Below, piece after piece: positions 42,230-50,413 of a DNA stretch of 64,000 nt (the first letter of the stretch is position 1; each line of letters starts with the position of its first letter). The notes under the pieces are model-generated. The model was given only the letters and a program-made list of their open reading frames with translations, had not been told where the DNA came from and did no database searches. The stretch is from Pseudomonas monsensis. GTDB lineage: Bacteria; Pseudomonadota; Gammaproteobacteria; Pseudomonadales; Pseudomonadaceae. Where the stretch lies: NCBI RefSeq assembly GCF_014268495.2, contig NZ_CP077087.1, forward strand, positions 248,001 through 312,000, in the 5' to 3' direction. Position numbers and translations under genes: made by a program.

Positions 42230-45034
42230 TTAGTGGGCCTCATCCCAATTGTTGCCCACACCTACTTCGACCAGCAGCGGCACATCCAGTTTCGCCGCCT
42301 CGCTCATGTGCACGCGAATCTCCGCGCTGACCTGCTCGACCAGGTCCTCACGCACCTCCAGCACCAGTTCGTCGTGCACCTGCAGGATGACTTTGGCGTC
42401 CAGCCCGGATGTCGCCAGCCAGTTATCCACCGCGACCATGGCTTTCTTGATGATGTCGGCGGCCGTGCCCTGCATCGGCGCGTTGATCGCCGTGCGTTCG
42501 GCGGCTGCACGCTCCTGCGGCTTGTTCGAGTTGATCTCCGGCAGGTACAGCCGACGACCGAAGAACGTCTCGACATACCCCTGATCCGCCGCCTGGGCGC
42601 GGGTGCGATCCATGTACTCGCGAACGCCGGGATAGCGCGCAAAGTAGGTGTCGATGTAGGCCTTGGCGGTCTTGGTGTCGACGCCAATGTCCTTGCCGAG
42701 CTTCTGCGCGCCCATGCCATAGATCAAACCGAAGTTGATCGCCTTGGCACCACGGCGCTGGTCGGAGGTCACTTCGTTGAGTTCGACCTTGAACACTTCG
42801 GCAGCGGTAGCGGTGTGCACGTCGAGGTTGTTGCGGAAGGCGTTCATCAGGCCTTCGTCTTTGGACAGGTGCGCCATGATCCGCAGTTCGATCTGCGAGT
42901 AGTCCGCCGCCAGCAGTTTGTAACCTTTTGGCGCCACGAAAGCCTGGCGGATGCGCCGGCCTTCTGCGGTACGCACCGGAATGTTCTGCAGGTTCGGATC
43001 GCTGGAAGACAAGCGGCCGGTGGACGCCACGGCCTGATGGTACGAGGTGTGGATGCGCCCGGTGCGCGGGTTGATCTGCTCCGGCAGACGATCGGTGTAG
43101 GTGCTTTTCAGCTTGCTCATCGAGCGGTGCTCCATCAGCACCTTCGGCAAGCGATGATCGTCCTCGGCAAGTTTCGCCAGTACTTCCTCGGCGGTGGACG
43201 GCTGGCCCTTGGCGGTTTTTTTCAGCACCGGCAGGCCGAGTTTTTCGTAAAGGATCACGCCCAGCTGCTTCGGCGAGCCGAGGTTGAATTCTTCGCCGGC
43301 GATCTCGAACGCTTCGCGCTCCAGCGCGACCATCTTGTTGCCCAGTTCGATGCTCTGGATACCGAGCAGCTCGGCGTCGACAAACGCGCCCTGGCGTTCG
43401 ATGCGCGCCAGCACTGGCACCAGTGGCATCTCGATGTCGGTCAGCACGCTGGCCAGGCTCGGGATCGCGCTGAGTTTTTCGAACAGGGTCTGGTGCAGCC
43501 GCAAGGTGATGTCGGCGTCTTCGGCGGCGTATGGCCCGGCCTGTTCCAGGGCGATCTGGTCGAAGGTCAGTTGCTTGGCGCCTTTGCCGGCGATGTCCTG
43601 GAAGCTCACGGTGGTGTGGTCCAGGTACTTCTGCGCGAGGCTGTCCATGTCGTGGCGGGTGGCGGTGGAGTTGAGCACGTAGGACTCAAGCATGGTGTCG
43701 AAGGCAATCCCGCGCACGTGGATGCCCTGGCTCTGATCGCCGCCGATGGCGCAGTTGGCCAGGATATTCATGTCGAATTTGGCGTGTTGGCCGACCTTGA
43801 GTTTGTTCGGGTCTTCCAGAATCGGCTTGAGCGCGCGCAGCACGGTGTCGCGATCCAGTTGCTCCGGTACACCGATGTAGGAGTGGGTCAGCGGGATGTA
43901 CGCCGCTTCGTTGGCCTGCACGGCGAACGACAGGCCGACCAGTTGCGCCTGTTGCGCGTCGATGCCGGTGGTTTCGGTGTCGAAGGCGAACAGCCTGGCG
44001 TTGTTCAGTTTCTCCAGCCAGACGTCGAAACGCGCCTGATCGAGGATGGTTTCGTAGGCAGCTTCGACGGGAGCGACAGGCGCTTCTTCCGCTGGCGCGC
44101 TGAACAGATCGCCAGCCGGCGCAGGCTCGGCAGCAGCGCTCAGTTCCTGACGCTTGGCGTCGCGATCCAGATCATTGATCCAGCTTTTGAATTCCAGCAG
44201 CGAGTACAGCTCGTAGAGCTTGGCCGGGTCTTCGGCGCCCATCTGCAAATCATCGAGTTCAACGTCCAGCGGCACATCGACCTTGATGGTCGCCAGTTGA
44301 TAGGAGAGAAACGCCATCTCCTTGTGCTCTTCGAGCTTGGCCGGCAGGGTCTTGGCCCCGCGAATCGGCAGGGTCGGGACGATGTCGAGGTTTGCGTAGA
44401 GCTCGGTCAGGCCGCCGTTGACGCCCACCAGCAGGCCGGACGCAGTCTTCGGGCCGATGCCGGGAACGCCGGGGATGTTGTCGGAAGAATCGCCCATCAG
44501 TGCCAGATAATCGATGATCTGCTCCGGAGCGACGCCGAATTTCTCCTTCACGCCCTCTACGTCCATCGAGCTACCGGACATGGTGTTGACCAAGGTAATG
44601 TGGCCGTCGACCAGTTGCGCCATGTCCTTGTCGCCGGTGGAGATGATCACCGGGCGATCCGCCGCCGCACTGCTGCGGGCGAGGGTGCCGATCACGTCGT
44701 CAGCCTCGACGCCTTCCACGCACAGCAGCGGGAAGCCGAGGGCGATCACGCTCTGGTGCAGCGGCTCGATCTGCACGCGCATGTCGTCGGGCATGCTTGG
44801 GCGGTTGGCCTTGTATTCGGCGTACATCTCATCGCGAAACGTCCCGCCCTTGGCGTCGAAGACCACGGCGAACGGGCTGTCCGGGTACTGCTTGCGCAGA
44901 CTCTTGAGCATGTTCAGCACACCTTTGACCGCGCCGGTCGGCAGGCCTTTGGAGGTGGTCAGCGGTGGCAGTGCGTGGAAAGCACGGTACAGGTAAGACG
45001 AACCGTCCACCAGGACGAGGGGGGCTTGGCTCAT
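42230..45034 (-). CDS. polA: DNA polymerase I
   Basis: Repair and Okazaki-fragment polymerase, 934 residues, full length. The N-terminal 5'-3' exonuclease domain covers about 1-290, the 3'-5' exonuclease about 330-520 with AFDTETTGID, so proofreading residues are present, and the polymerase domain about 530-934 with LAADYSQIELRIMAHL, AKAINFGLIYGMG and QVHDELVLEV. The open frame extends to a TTG at 45046; ATG 45034 (MSQAPLVLVDGSSYLY) has AAAAGG about 12 bases upstream and fits the family. A long plus-strand frame across this gene is an antisense shadow. Confidence 0.98.
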   Translation of the reverse strand: MSQAPLVLVDGSSYLYRAFHALPPLTTSKGLPTGAVKGVLNMLKSLRKQYPDSPFAVVFDAKGGTFRDEMYAEYKANRPSMPDDMRVQIEPLHQSVIALGFPLLCVEGVEADDVIGTLARSSAAADRPVIISTGDKDMAQLVDGHITLVNTMSGSSMDVEGVKEKFGVAPEQIIDYLALMGDSSDNIPGVPGIGPKTASGLLVGVNGGLTELYANLDIVPTLPIRGAKTLPAKLEEHKEMAFLSYQLATIKVDVPLDVELDDLQMGAEDPAKLYELYSLLEFKSWINDLDRDAKRQELSAAAEPAPAGDLFSAPAEEAPVAPVEAAYETILDQARFDVWLEKLNNARLFAFDTETTGIDAQQAQLVGLSFAVQANEAAYIPLTHSYIGVPEQLDRDTVLRALKPILEDPNKLKVGQHAKFDMNILANCAIGGDQSQGIHVRGIAFDTMLESYVLNSTATRHDMDSLAQKYLDHTTVSFQDIAGKGAKQLTFDQIALEQAGPYAAEDADITLRLHQTLFEKLSAIPSLASVLTDIEMPLVPVLARIERQGAFVDAELLGIQSIELGNKMVALEREAFEIAGEEFNLGSPKQLGVILYEKLGLPVLKKTAKGQPSTAEEVLAKLAEDDHRLPKVLMEHRSMSKLKSTYTDRLPEQINPRTGRIHTSYHQAVASTGRLSSSDPNLQNIPVRTAEGRRIRQAFVAPKGYKLLAADYSQIELRIMAHLSKDEGLMNAFRNNLDVHTATAAEVFKVELNEVTSDQRRGAKAINFGLIYGMGAQKLGKDIGVDTKTAKAYIDTYFARYPGVREYMDRTRAQAADQGYVETFFGRRLYLPEINSNKPQERAAAERTAINAPMQGTAADIIKKAMVAVDNWLATSGLDAKVILQVHDELVLEVREDLVEQVSAEIRVHMSEAAKLDVPLLVEVGVGNNWDEAH

Positions 45035-45108
45035 GAGCAGAATCAACCTTTTCGGCGGGCCCGGCGCTAGAATAGCGGGACCGTTGACGACAAAGGGACA
45101 AGGTTATC

Positions 45109-45399
45109 ATGCGTACGTTAAATCGCTTGCTGCTGGTCAGTTTGATTGCTGTCTCACCGCTGGTTGCGATCGCGGCGGATGATGCGCCGTCAGCGGACCC
45201 GGAAGTCACCATCCGTACCGAGGGTGACAAGACCATCCAGGAGTACCGTCAGAACGGTTTCCTGTATGCGATCAAGGTCACCAAGAAAGGATTCCCGCCC
45301 TATTTTCTGGTGCGTGCGGACGGTACCGATGCAAACTTCATCCGCTCGGATCAGCCGGATATGCTGATTCCGTCGTGGAAGATTTTCGAATGGAAGTAG
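45109..45399 (+). CDS. DUF2782 secreted small protein
   Basis: A 96-residue protein with a signal peptide (residues 1-22, ending AIA) and a mature domain reading EVTIRTEGDKTIQEYRQNG, then PPYFLVRADG and SWKIFEWK, matching the DUF2782 family. Function unknown. AAGG lies 6 bases before the ATG. It is divergent from polA and precedes thrB by 60 bases, a conserved pseudomonad order. Confidence 0.88.
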   Translation: MRTLNRLLLVSLIAVSPLVAIAADDAPSADPEVTIRTEGDKTIQEYRQNGFLYAIKVTKKGFPPYFLVRADGTDANFIRSDQPDMLIPSWKIFEWK

Positions 45400-45459
45400 T
45401 CTCTTAACTTTAATCGGCGCCGCTGTGCTGGCGGCGCCCGAACTGAGCAGTTTTTAACC

Positions 45460-46413
45460 ATGTCTGTGTTCACCCCCCTGGCTCGGCCCGAGCTGGAAAC
45501 CTTTCTCGCCCCTTACGGGCTTGGCCGTCTGCTTGATTTCCAGGGGATTGCCGCCGGCAGTGAAAACACCAATTTCTTTATCAGCCTGGAGCAGGGCGAG
45601 TTCGTCCTGACCCTGGTCGAGCGTGGCCCGGTGCAGGAAATGCCGTTCTTCATCGACTTGCTCGACGTCCTGCACGAGGCCGATCTGCCGGTGCCTTACG
45701 CACTGCGCACCACCGACGGCGTGGCGCTGCGTGAGCTGAAGGGCAAGCCGGCGCTGTTGCAACCACGTCTGTCGGGCAAGCACATCAAGGTCGCCAACGC
45801 GCAGCATTGCGCGCAGGTCGGCGAGTTGCAGGCACATCTGCACCTGGCGACCCAGGGCGAGCGCATGATCAAGCGCAAGACCGATCGTGGCCTGGACTGG
45901 ATGCTGGAGGAGGGCACCGAATTTCTCTCGCACCTGAGCGATGCCCCGCGTGCGCTGCTGCACAAGGCGCTGGATGAAATCACCGTGCAGAAAGAGCGGA
46001 TTCTCGCCTTGCCTCGGGCGAATATTCACGCCGACCTGTTCCGCGATAACGCGATGTTCGAAGGCACGCACCTGACCGGGCTGATCGACTTCTACAACGC
46101 CTGCTCGGGGCCGATGCTGTACGACGTGGCGATTGCCTTGAATGACTGGTGTTCGGACGAGGACGGCCTGATCGATGGCCCGCGAGCTCGGGCATTTCTT
46201 GGCGCTTATGCCGCGTTGCGACCATTCACGGCGGCGGAAGCTGAGTTGTGGCCGACCCTGCTGCGCGTGGCGTGTGTGCGGTTCTGGCTGTCGCGATTGA
46301 TCGCGGCGGAGCAGTTTGCCGGGCAGGACGTGCTGATTCACGATCCCAAGGAGTTCGAGCAGCGCTTGGCGCAGCGGCAGCAGGTCAATACACCGTTGCC
46401 TTTTGCCCTTTAA
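45460..46413 (+). CDS. thrB: homoserine kinase (type II, APH fold)
   Basis: Phosphorylates homoserine in threonine synthesis. At 317 residues it is the aminoglycoside-phosphotransferase-fold version found in pseudomonads rather than the GHMP enzyme of enterics. The start GIAAGSENTNFFISLEQGEF (about 31-50) binds nucleotide; the catalytic pattern is NIHADLFRDNAM near residue 190, with LIDFYNACSGPMLYD following. No other threonine gene is adjacent. Confidence 0.95.
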   Translation: MSVFTPLARPELETFLAPYGLGRLLDFQGIAAGSENTNFFISLEQGEFVLTLVERGPVQEMPFFIDLLDVLHEADLPVPYALRTTDGVALRELKGKPALLQPRLSGKHIKVANAQHCAQVGELQAHLHLATQGERMIKRKTDRGLDWMLEEGTEFLSHLSDAPRALLHKALDEITVQKERILALPRANIHADLFRDNAMFEGTHLTGLIDFYNACSGPMLYDVAIALNDWCSDEDGLIDGPRARAFLGAYAALRPFTAAEAELWPTLLRVACVRFWLSRLIAAEQFAGQDVLIHDPKEFEQRLAQRQQVNTPLPFAL

Positions 46414-46417
46414 AAGC

Positions 46418-46480
46418 TTCGCGAGCAGGCTCGCGCCCACAGGGTTTCGGCGATCCTGTGGGAGCGAGCCTGCTCGCGAA
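46418..46480. repeat. REPIN E (GCGAGCCTGCTCGCG type)
   Basis: CTTCGCGAGCAGGCTCGCGC at 46418 and GTGGGAGCGAGCCTGCTCGC ending near 46480 are inverted REP copies with an 11-base spacer. It lies between convergent thrB and znuA. One arm carries GCGCCC in place of GCTCCC. Confidence 0.82.
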
Positions 46481-46503
46481 TGGGGGCAATACCGATGCCG
46501 GGG

Positions 46504-47424
46504 TTACAGCGATTCCAGGCACCCTGCCAGATCATTGCCCAGCTTCTCCAGCACCTGCTCATAGCCTTGAGCCGTCGCCGGGGTGTATCCGCCCAGCGCG
46601 TCCAGCTCCGCAAGTTTCACCGGCAGGCCGGCCACCAAAGTCTCGGCCAGACGCGGACGCAATGGCGGCTCACTGAACACACAAGTCTTGCCCACTTCCT
46701 GCAAGCGCTTGCGCATCGCCGCAACATGCTGCGCACCGGGCTGCACTTCGGCGGCTACGCTGAACACACCGGCATGCTTCAGGCCATAAGCCTCTTCAAA
46801 GTAATCAAACGCCTCGTGAAAGACGAAGTACGGCTTGCCTTCAACGCTGGCCAGACGCTTCTTCAAACGCTGATCCAATGCATCCAGACGCTCATCAAAC
46901 GCCTTGGCGTTGCTCTGATAGCGCTCGGCGTTGGCCGGATCGGCAGCGCTGAGGTCGGCGGCCATTTTCTCGGCAATGACCCGCGCGTTGACCGGCGCTA
47001 ACCACAAATGCGCGTCCAGTGTGCCCGGGCGGTGATCGTGATCATGCTCGTCGGCGTCTTCGGCGTGGGAGTGGCTGTCCTCGGCGAAACGACGCAGTTT
47101 CATGCCCGGCAGGTCTTGCACCGCTACGCTCGGCAGGGTCCGCCCGTTCAGTACACGTGGCAGGAAACCTTCCATGTCCGGGCCGATCCAGTACAGCAGA
47201 TCGACTGATTGCACCTTGCGCACGTCGGACGGGCGCAGCGCGTAGTTATGCGGCGAAGCACCCGGCGGCAGCAGCACCTCCGGGATGGCCACACCGTCCT
47301 GCACTGCCGCAGCAATCAGTTGCAACGGTTTGATGCTGGTGAGGACCTTGACCTCGGCCTGAGCCGAACCGATCAGCAGAAAACTGGCGACAAACGCCAC
47401 AAAAACAGAAAAAAGTCGGGACAC
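46504..47424 (-). CDS. znuA: zinc ABC transporter substrate-binding protein ZnuA
   Basis: Periplasmic high-affinity zinc-binding protein, about 306 residues. A signal peptide (FVASFLLIGSAQA) is followed by KVLTSIKPLQLIAAAV. Zinc ligands include His in PGASPHNYALRPSD, the flexible loop rich in His and Asp (SHSHAEDADEHDHDH, about 120-135), HLWLAPVN and FHEAFDYF. The frame opens with GTG at 47433 and a second GTG at 47424; I favour 47424 (VSRLFSVF), with weak support. It is divergent from zur and lies next to a Zur-box-like site. Confidence 0.93.
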   Translation of the reverse strand: MSRLFSVFVAFVASFLLIGSAQAEVKVLTSIKPLQLIAAAVQDGVAIPEVLLPPGASPHNYALRPSDVRKVQSVDLLYWIGPDMEGFLPRVLNGRTLPSVAVQDLPGMKLRRFAEDSHSHAEDADEHDHDHRPGTLDAHLWLAPVNARVIAEKMAADLSAADPANAERYQSNAKAFDERLDALDQRLKKRLASVEGKPYFVFHEAFDYFEEAYGLKHAGVFSVAAEVQPGAQHVAAMRKRLQEVGKTCVFSEPPLRPRLAETLVAGLPVKLAELDALGGYTPATAQGYEQVLEKLGNDLAGCLESL

Positions 47425-47451
47425 GATGACCACTCAATGAGGCGAGAACGG

Positions 47452-47464
47452 GTAACATAATAAC
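47452..47464. promoter_or_regulatory. candidate Zur box
   Basis: GTAACATAATAAC lies between divergent znuA and zur, close to the AT-rich dyad GTTATANTATAAC type recognised by Zur. Site identity is inferred from position and similarity. Confidence 0.45.
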
Positions 47465-47490
47465 GTCTCTATCAAAACTCGTCGCCGCCC

Positions 47491-47973
47491 ATGCCTATTA
47501 CACCGATTGCCAGCCGTCCTCACGACCACTCTCATTGCGTGCACAGCGCACTGACCGAGGCCGATGCCTTGTGCGCCCAGAAAGGCCTGCGCCTGACTGC
47601 ATTGCGCCGGCGAGTCCTGGAACTGGTCTGGCAGAGCCACAAGCCGCTGGGCGCCTACGACATTCTCGCGGTGTTGAGCGAGCAGGACGGTCGTCGCGCC
47701 GCACCGCCGACCGTGTACCGCGCGCTGGATTTCCTTTTGGAAAACGGCCTGGTGCACCGTATCTCTTCGCTTAACGCCTTCGTCGGTTGCGTGCATCCCG
47801 AGCACGCGCATCAGGGCCAGTTCCTGATCTGCCGCGACTGCCACGCGGCGATCGAGCTTGAACAAAAAGTGATCAGCGACGCGATTATCAACAGCGCCAG
47901 GGATGTCGGTTTCATCGTCGAAACCCAGACCGTCGAAGTGGTCGGCCTGTGCTCCGGTTGCCAGGGGGCTTGA
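47491..47973 (+). CDS. zur: Zur, zinc-responsive Fur-family repressor
   Basis: A 160-residue Fur-type regulator. The winged helix has LCAQKGLRLTALRRRVLELV (about 30-49) and APPTVYRALDFLLENGL near 73. Metal site residues include HPEHAHQGQF, and a structural CxxC pair occurs twice (CRDC and CSGC). Being at the head of znuC-znuB, and divergent from znuA, it is Zur rather than Fur (called np20 in P. aeruginosa). Its stop overlaps the znuC start (TGATG). Confidence 0.94.
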   Translation: MPITPIASRPHDHSHCVHSALTEADALCAQKGLRLTALRRRVLELVWQSHKPLGAYDILAVLSEQDGRRAAPPTVYRALDFLLENGLVHRISSLNAFVGCVHPEHAHQGQFLICRDCHAAIELEQKVISDAIINSARDVGFIVETQTVEVVGLCSGCQGA

Positions 47974-48758
47974 TGAGCAACCCGTTGATCCGTCTTCAGC
48001 ACGTCGCCGTCACGTTTGCCGGGCAGACGGTGTTGGACAATATCGAACTGAGCGTCGAGCCGGGGCAGATCGTCACTCTGATCGGCCCCAACGGTGCTGG
48101 CAAGACCACCCTGGTGCGCGCTGTACTCGGCCTGCTGAAACCGGACAGTGGCAGCGTCTGGCGCAAGCCGAAACTGCGCGTTGGCTACATGCCGCAGAAA
48201 CTGCACGTCGATCCGACCTTGCCGCTCTCGGTGCTGCGCTTCCTGCGCCTGGTGCCCGGCGTAGACCGTCCGCGTGCATTGGCGGCGCTCAAGGAAGTCG
48301 GTGCCGAACACGTCATCGACAGTCCGGTGCAAAGCGTCTCCGGCGGTGAAATGCAGCGCGTGCTGTTGGCTCGGGCGCTGCTGCGCGAGCCGGAGTTGCT
48401 GGTGCTCGATGAGCCGGTGCAAGGCGTCGATGTCGCCGGCCAAGCCGAGCTGTACAGCCTGATTACCCGGCTGCGCGACCGTCACGGCTGCGGCGTATTG
48501 ATGGTGTCCCACGATTTGCATCTGGTCATGAGCACCACCGACCAGGTGGTCTGCCTCAACCGTCATGTCTGCTGCTCCGGGCATCCCGAGCAGGTCAGCG
48601 GCGATCCGGCGTTCGTCGAGCTGTTCGGCAAGAATGCGCCGAGCCTGGCGATCTATCACCACCATCACGACCACGCCCACGACCTGCACGGTTCGGTGGT
48701 CAAGGCGCCCGATGCGGGCCACACCCACGTTCACGGAGACCACTGCAAGCATGGCTGA
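47973..48758 (+). CDS. znuC: zinc ABC transporter ATP-binding protein ZnuC
   Basis: The ATPase of the zinc importer, 261 residues: Walker A GPNGAGKTT, signature VSGGEMQRV, Walker B LLVLDEPVQG and H-loop MVSHDLHLV. Its C-terminal 45 residues are striking for histidine clusters (IYHHHHDHAHDLH and HTHVHGDHCKHG), likely a metal buffer. ATG 47973 overlaps the zur stop, and the 3' end overlaps znuB by 8 bases, so zur-znuC-znuB form one transcription unit. Confidence 0.95.
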   Translation: MSNPLIRLQHVAVTFAGQTVLDNIELSVEPGQIVTLIGPNGAGKTTLVRAVLGLLKPDSGSVWRKPKLRVGYMPQKLHVDPTLPLSVLRFLRLVPGVDRPRALAALKEVGAEHVIDSPVQSVSGGEMQRVLLARALLREPELLVLDEPVQGVDVAGQAELYSLITRLRDRHGCGVLMVSHDLHLVMSTTDQVVCLNRHVCCSGHPEQVSGDPAFVELFGKNAPSLAIYHHHHDHAHDLHGSVVKAPDAGHTHVHGDHCKHG

Positions 48759-49539
48759 TTTTCTGTTGTATGCCCTGCTTGCAGGTCTGGCGCTGGCGCT
48801 GGTCGCGGGTCCGCTTGGCTCGTTCGTGGTCTGGCGGCGCATGGCGTATTTCGGCGACACCTTGTCCCACGCCGCACTGCTCGGTGTGGCGCTCGGCTTT
48901 CTGCTGGATGTCAGCCCGACGGTGGCGGTGACGGTCGGTTGCCTGTTGTTGGCGGTTTTGCTGGTGACCTTGCAACAGCGCCAGCCGCTGGCGTCCGACA
49001 CGCTGTTGGGAATTCTCGCGCCGAGTACGCTCTCTCTCGGCCTGGTGGTACTAAGCTTCATGCATGAAGTGCGGATCGACCTGATGGCCTATCTGTTCGG
49101 TGACCTGCTGGCGATCAGTCCGACCGATCTGGCGTGGATCCTCGGCGGCAGCGCGGCGGTGCTGGTGTTGCTGGTGACGCTGTGGCGGCCATTGCTGGCG
49201 ATCACCGTGCATGAAGAATTGGCCAAAGTCGAAGGCCTGCCGGTGGCGGGCCTGCGTATGGCGTTGATGCTGTTGATCGCGGTAGTGATTGCGGTGGCGA
49301 TGAAAATCGTCGGGGTGTTGCTGATCACCTCGCTGCTGATCATCCCGGCCGCTGCGGCACAACGTCACGCCCGCTCGCCGGAGCAGATGGCGCTGGGCGC
49401 GAGCCTGCTGGGCATGCTCGCCGTGTGTGGCGGGCTGGCGCTGTCGTGGTTCAAGGACACCCCGGCCGGGCCGTCAATCGTTGTGACGGCGGCCGCACTG
49501 TTTCTGCTGAGTTTTGTTCTGCCCCGTCGAGGGGTGTAG
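48751..49539 (+). CDS. znuB: zinc ABC transporter permease ZnuB
   Basis: Inner-membrane permease of the zinc importer, 262 residues with about seven to eight hydrophobic segments. Recognisable ABC-3 family parts are GSFVVWRRMAYFGDTLSHAA (about 24-43) and MKIVGVLLITSLLIIPAAAA near 190. The frame is open upstream within znuC, but ATG 48751 (MADFLLYALLAGLAL) is the family start and overlaps the znuC end. The znuA binding protein is encoded on the other strand nearby. Confidence 0.95.
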   Translation: MADFLLYALLAGLALALVAGPLGSFVVWRRMAYFGDTLSHAALLGVALGFLLDVSPTVAVTVGCLLLAVLLVTLQQRQPLASDTLLGILAPSTLSLGLVVLSFMHEVRIDLMAYLFGDLLAISPTDLAWILGGSAAVLVLLVTLWRPLLAITVHEELAKVEGLPVAGLRMALMLLIAVVIAVAMKIVGVLLITSLLIIPAAAAQRHARSPEQMALGASLLGMLAVCGGLALSWFKDTPAGPSIVVTAAALFLLSFVLPRRGV

Positions 49540-49576
49540 ACTTGCTCGCTTTTTGCGCAATTAGAGAGTCGCAGGA

Positions 49577-50290
49577 ATGAAGCCGTTCGCCTCCCGTTAT
49601 CTGCTCCTTGTCGCATTTTCCGTGCTGCTGGGCGCCTGCCAAAGCACGCCGCCGGTGGCTGAAGTCCCCGACGCGCGGGCCACGGCCATCGCACAGCTGG
49701 AGCAAAGCCTGGCCAGCAGCGAACTGGCCACCGCCGAAGACCAATTGGCCGCCTTGCAGGCACAGAGCCCCAACGACCAGTCCCTTGAGCAATACCAGCG
49801 GCAGTTGGCCGAAGCCTATCTGCGCCGTAGTCAGATTGTGTTGCAGAAAGGCGACGTGAATGCTGCCGCCACTGCGCTGAGCCGTGCCCGCGCCCTGATG
49901 CCCAAGGCTCCGGCGCTGACCGGTGGCGTCAACGGCGCCATCACCGAAGCCCGCAAAGCCGAGCTGGAAAAAGCTGAAGCCGCACTGCTCGCTGCCGAAG
50001 CCAAACCGAAAGCCAAGGTGATCGACCCGACCGCCGAGAGCACCACGGTGGCGCTGAACATCACCGATAGCCGCAAACTTCGCCGGCAACTCGATGCGAT
50101 CGCCGCTGATGTGGTGAATTATGAGTGTGGGGTGACCATTCAGGCGCCGCGTACCGATGACTATCCGTGGCTGGCGACTCTGCTGACCAAGCGGGTGAAG
50201 AAGTTGAACCCGGATTTTGATCTGAAGATTGTGAAGCAAACTCTACGCACAGTACCGGCGCAGATGGTCTTGAGTCCGCGTAAACCTTAA
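49577..50290 (+). CDS. putative lipoprotein with helical repeat region
   Basis: A 237-residue protein with a lipobox LLGAC (Cys20) after a short signal peptide. The mature part begins QSTPPVAEVPDARATA, then has TPR-like helical pairs (about 35-125), an Ala/Lys/Glu-rich helical segment (about 125-150), and a C-terminal domain of mixed strands. I do not recognise its function. It follows znuB by 37 bases on the same strand and has a matching neighbour in P. aeruginosa; zinc linkage is only positional. Confidence 0.7.
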   Translation: MKPFASRYLLLVAFSVLLGACQSTPPVAEVPDARATAIAQLEQSLASSELATAEDQLAALQAQSPNDQSLEQYQRQLAEAYLRRSQIVLQKGDVNAAATALSRARALMPKAPALTGGVNGAITEARKAELEKAEAALLAAEAKPKAKVIDPTAESTTVALNITDSRKLRRQLDAIAADVVNYECGVTIQAPRTDDYPWLATLLTKRVKKLNPDFDLKIVKQTLRTVPAQMVLSPRKP

Positions 50291-50293
50291 AAG

Positions 50294-50390
50294 CTTCGCG
50301 AGCAAGCTCGCTCCCACATTTGATCTTGGGCCTGACACAAAATCTGTGTTCACCAGAGATCCCTTGTGGGAGCGAGCTTGCTCGCGAAAG
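50294..50390. repeat. REPIN F (GCGAGCTTGCTCGCG type)
   Basis: CTTCGCGAGCAAGCTCGCTC at 50294-50318 and TGTGGGAGCGAGCTTGCTCG at 50365-50390 form an inverted doublet about 45 bases apart, between convergent lipoprotein and katE genes. Confidence 0.85.
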
Positions 50391-50413
50391 CGTCCTTTCA
50401 GCCAACGAAGCTT

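Noticed and set aside
42233..45070. 945-codon plus-strand frame opposite polA
   Set aside because: It mirrors polA exactly; polA has all polymerase motifs, and long antisense frames are common in GC-rich genes.
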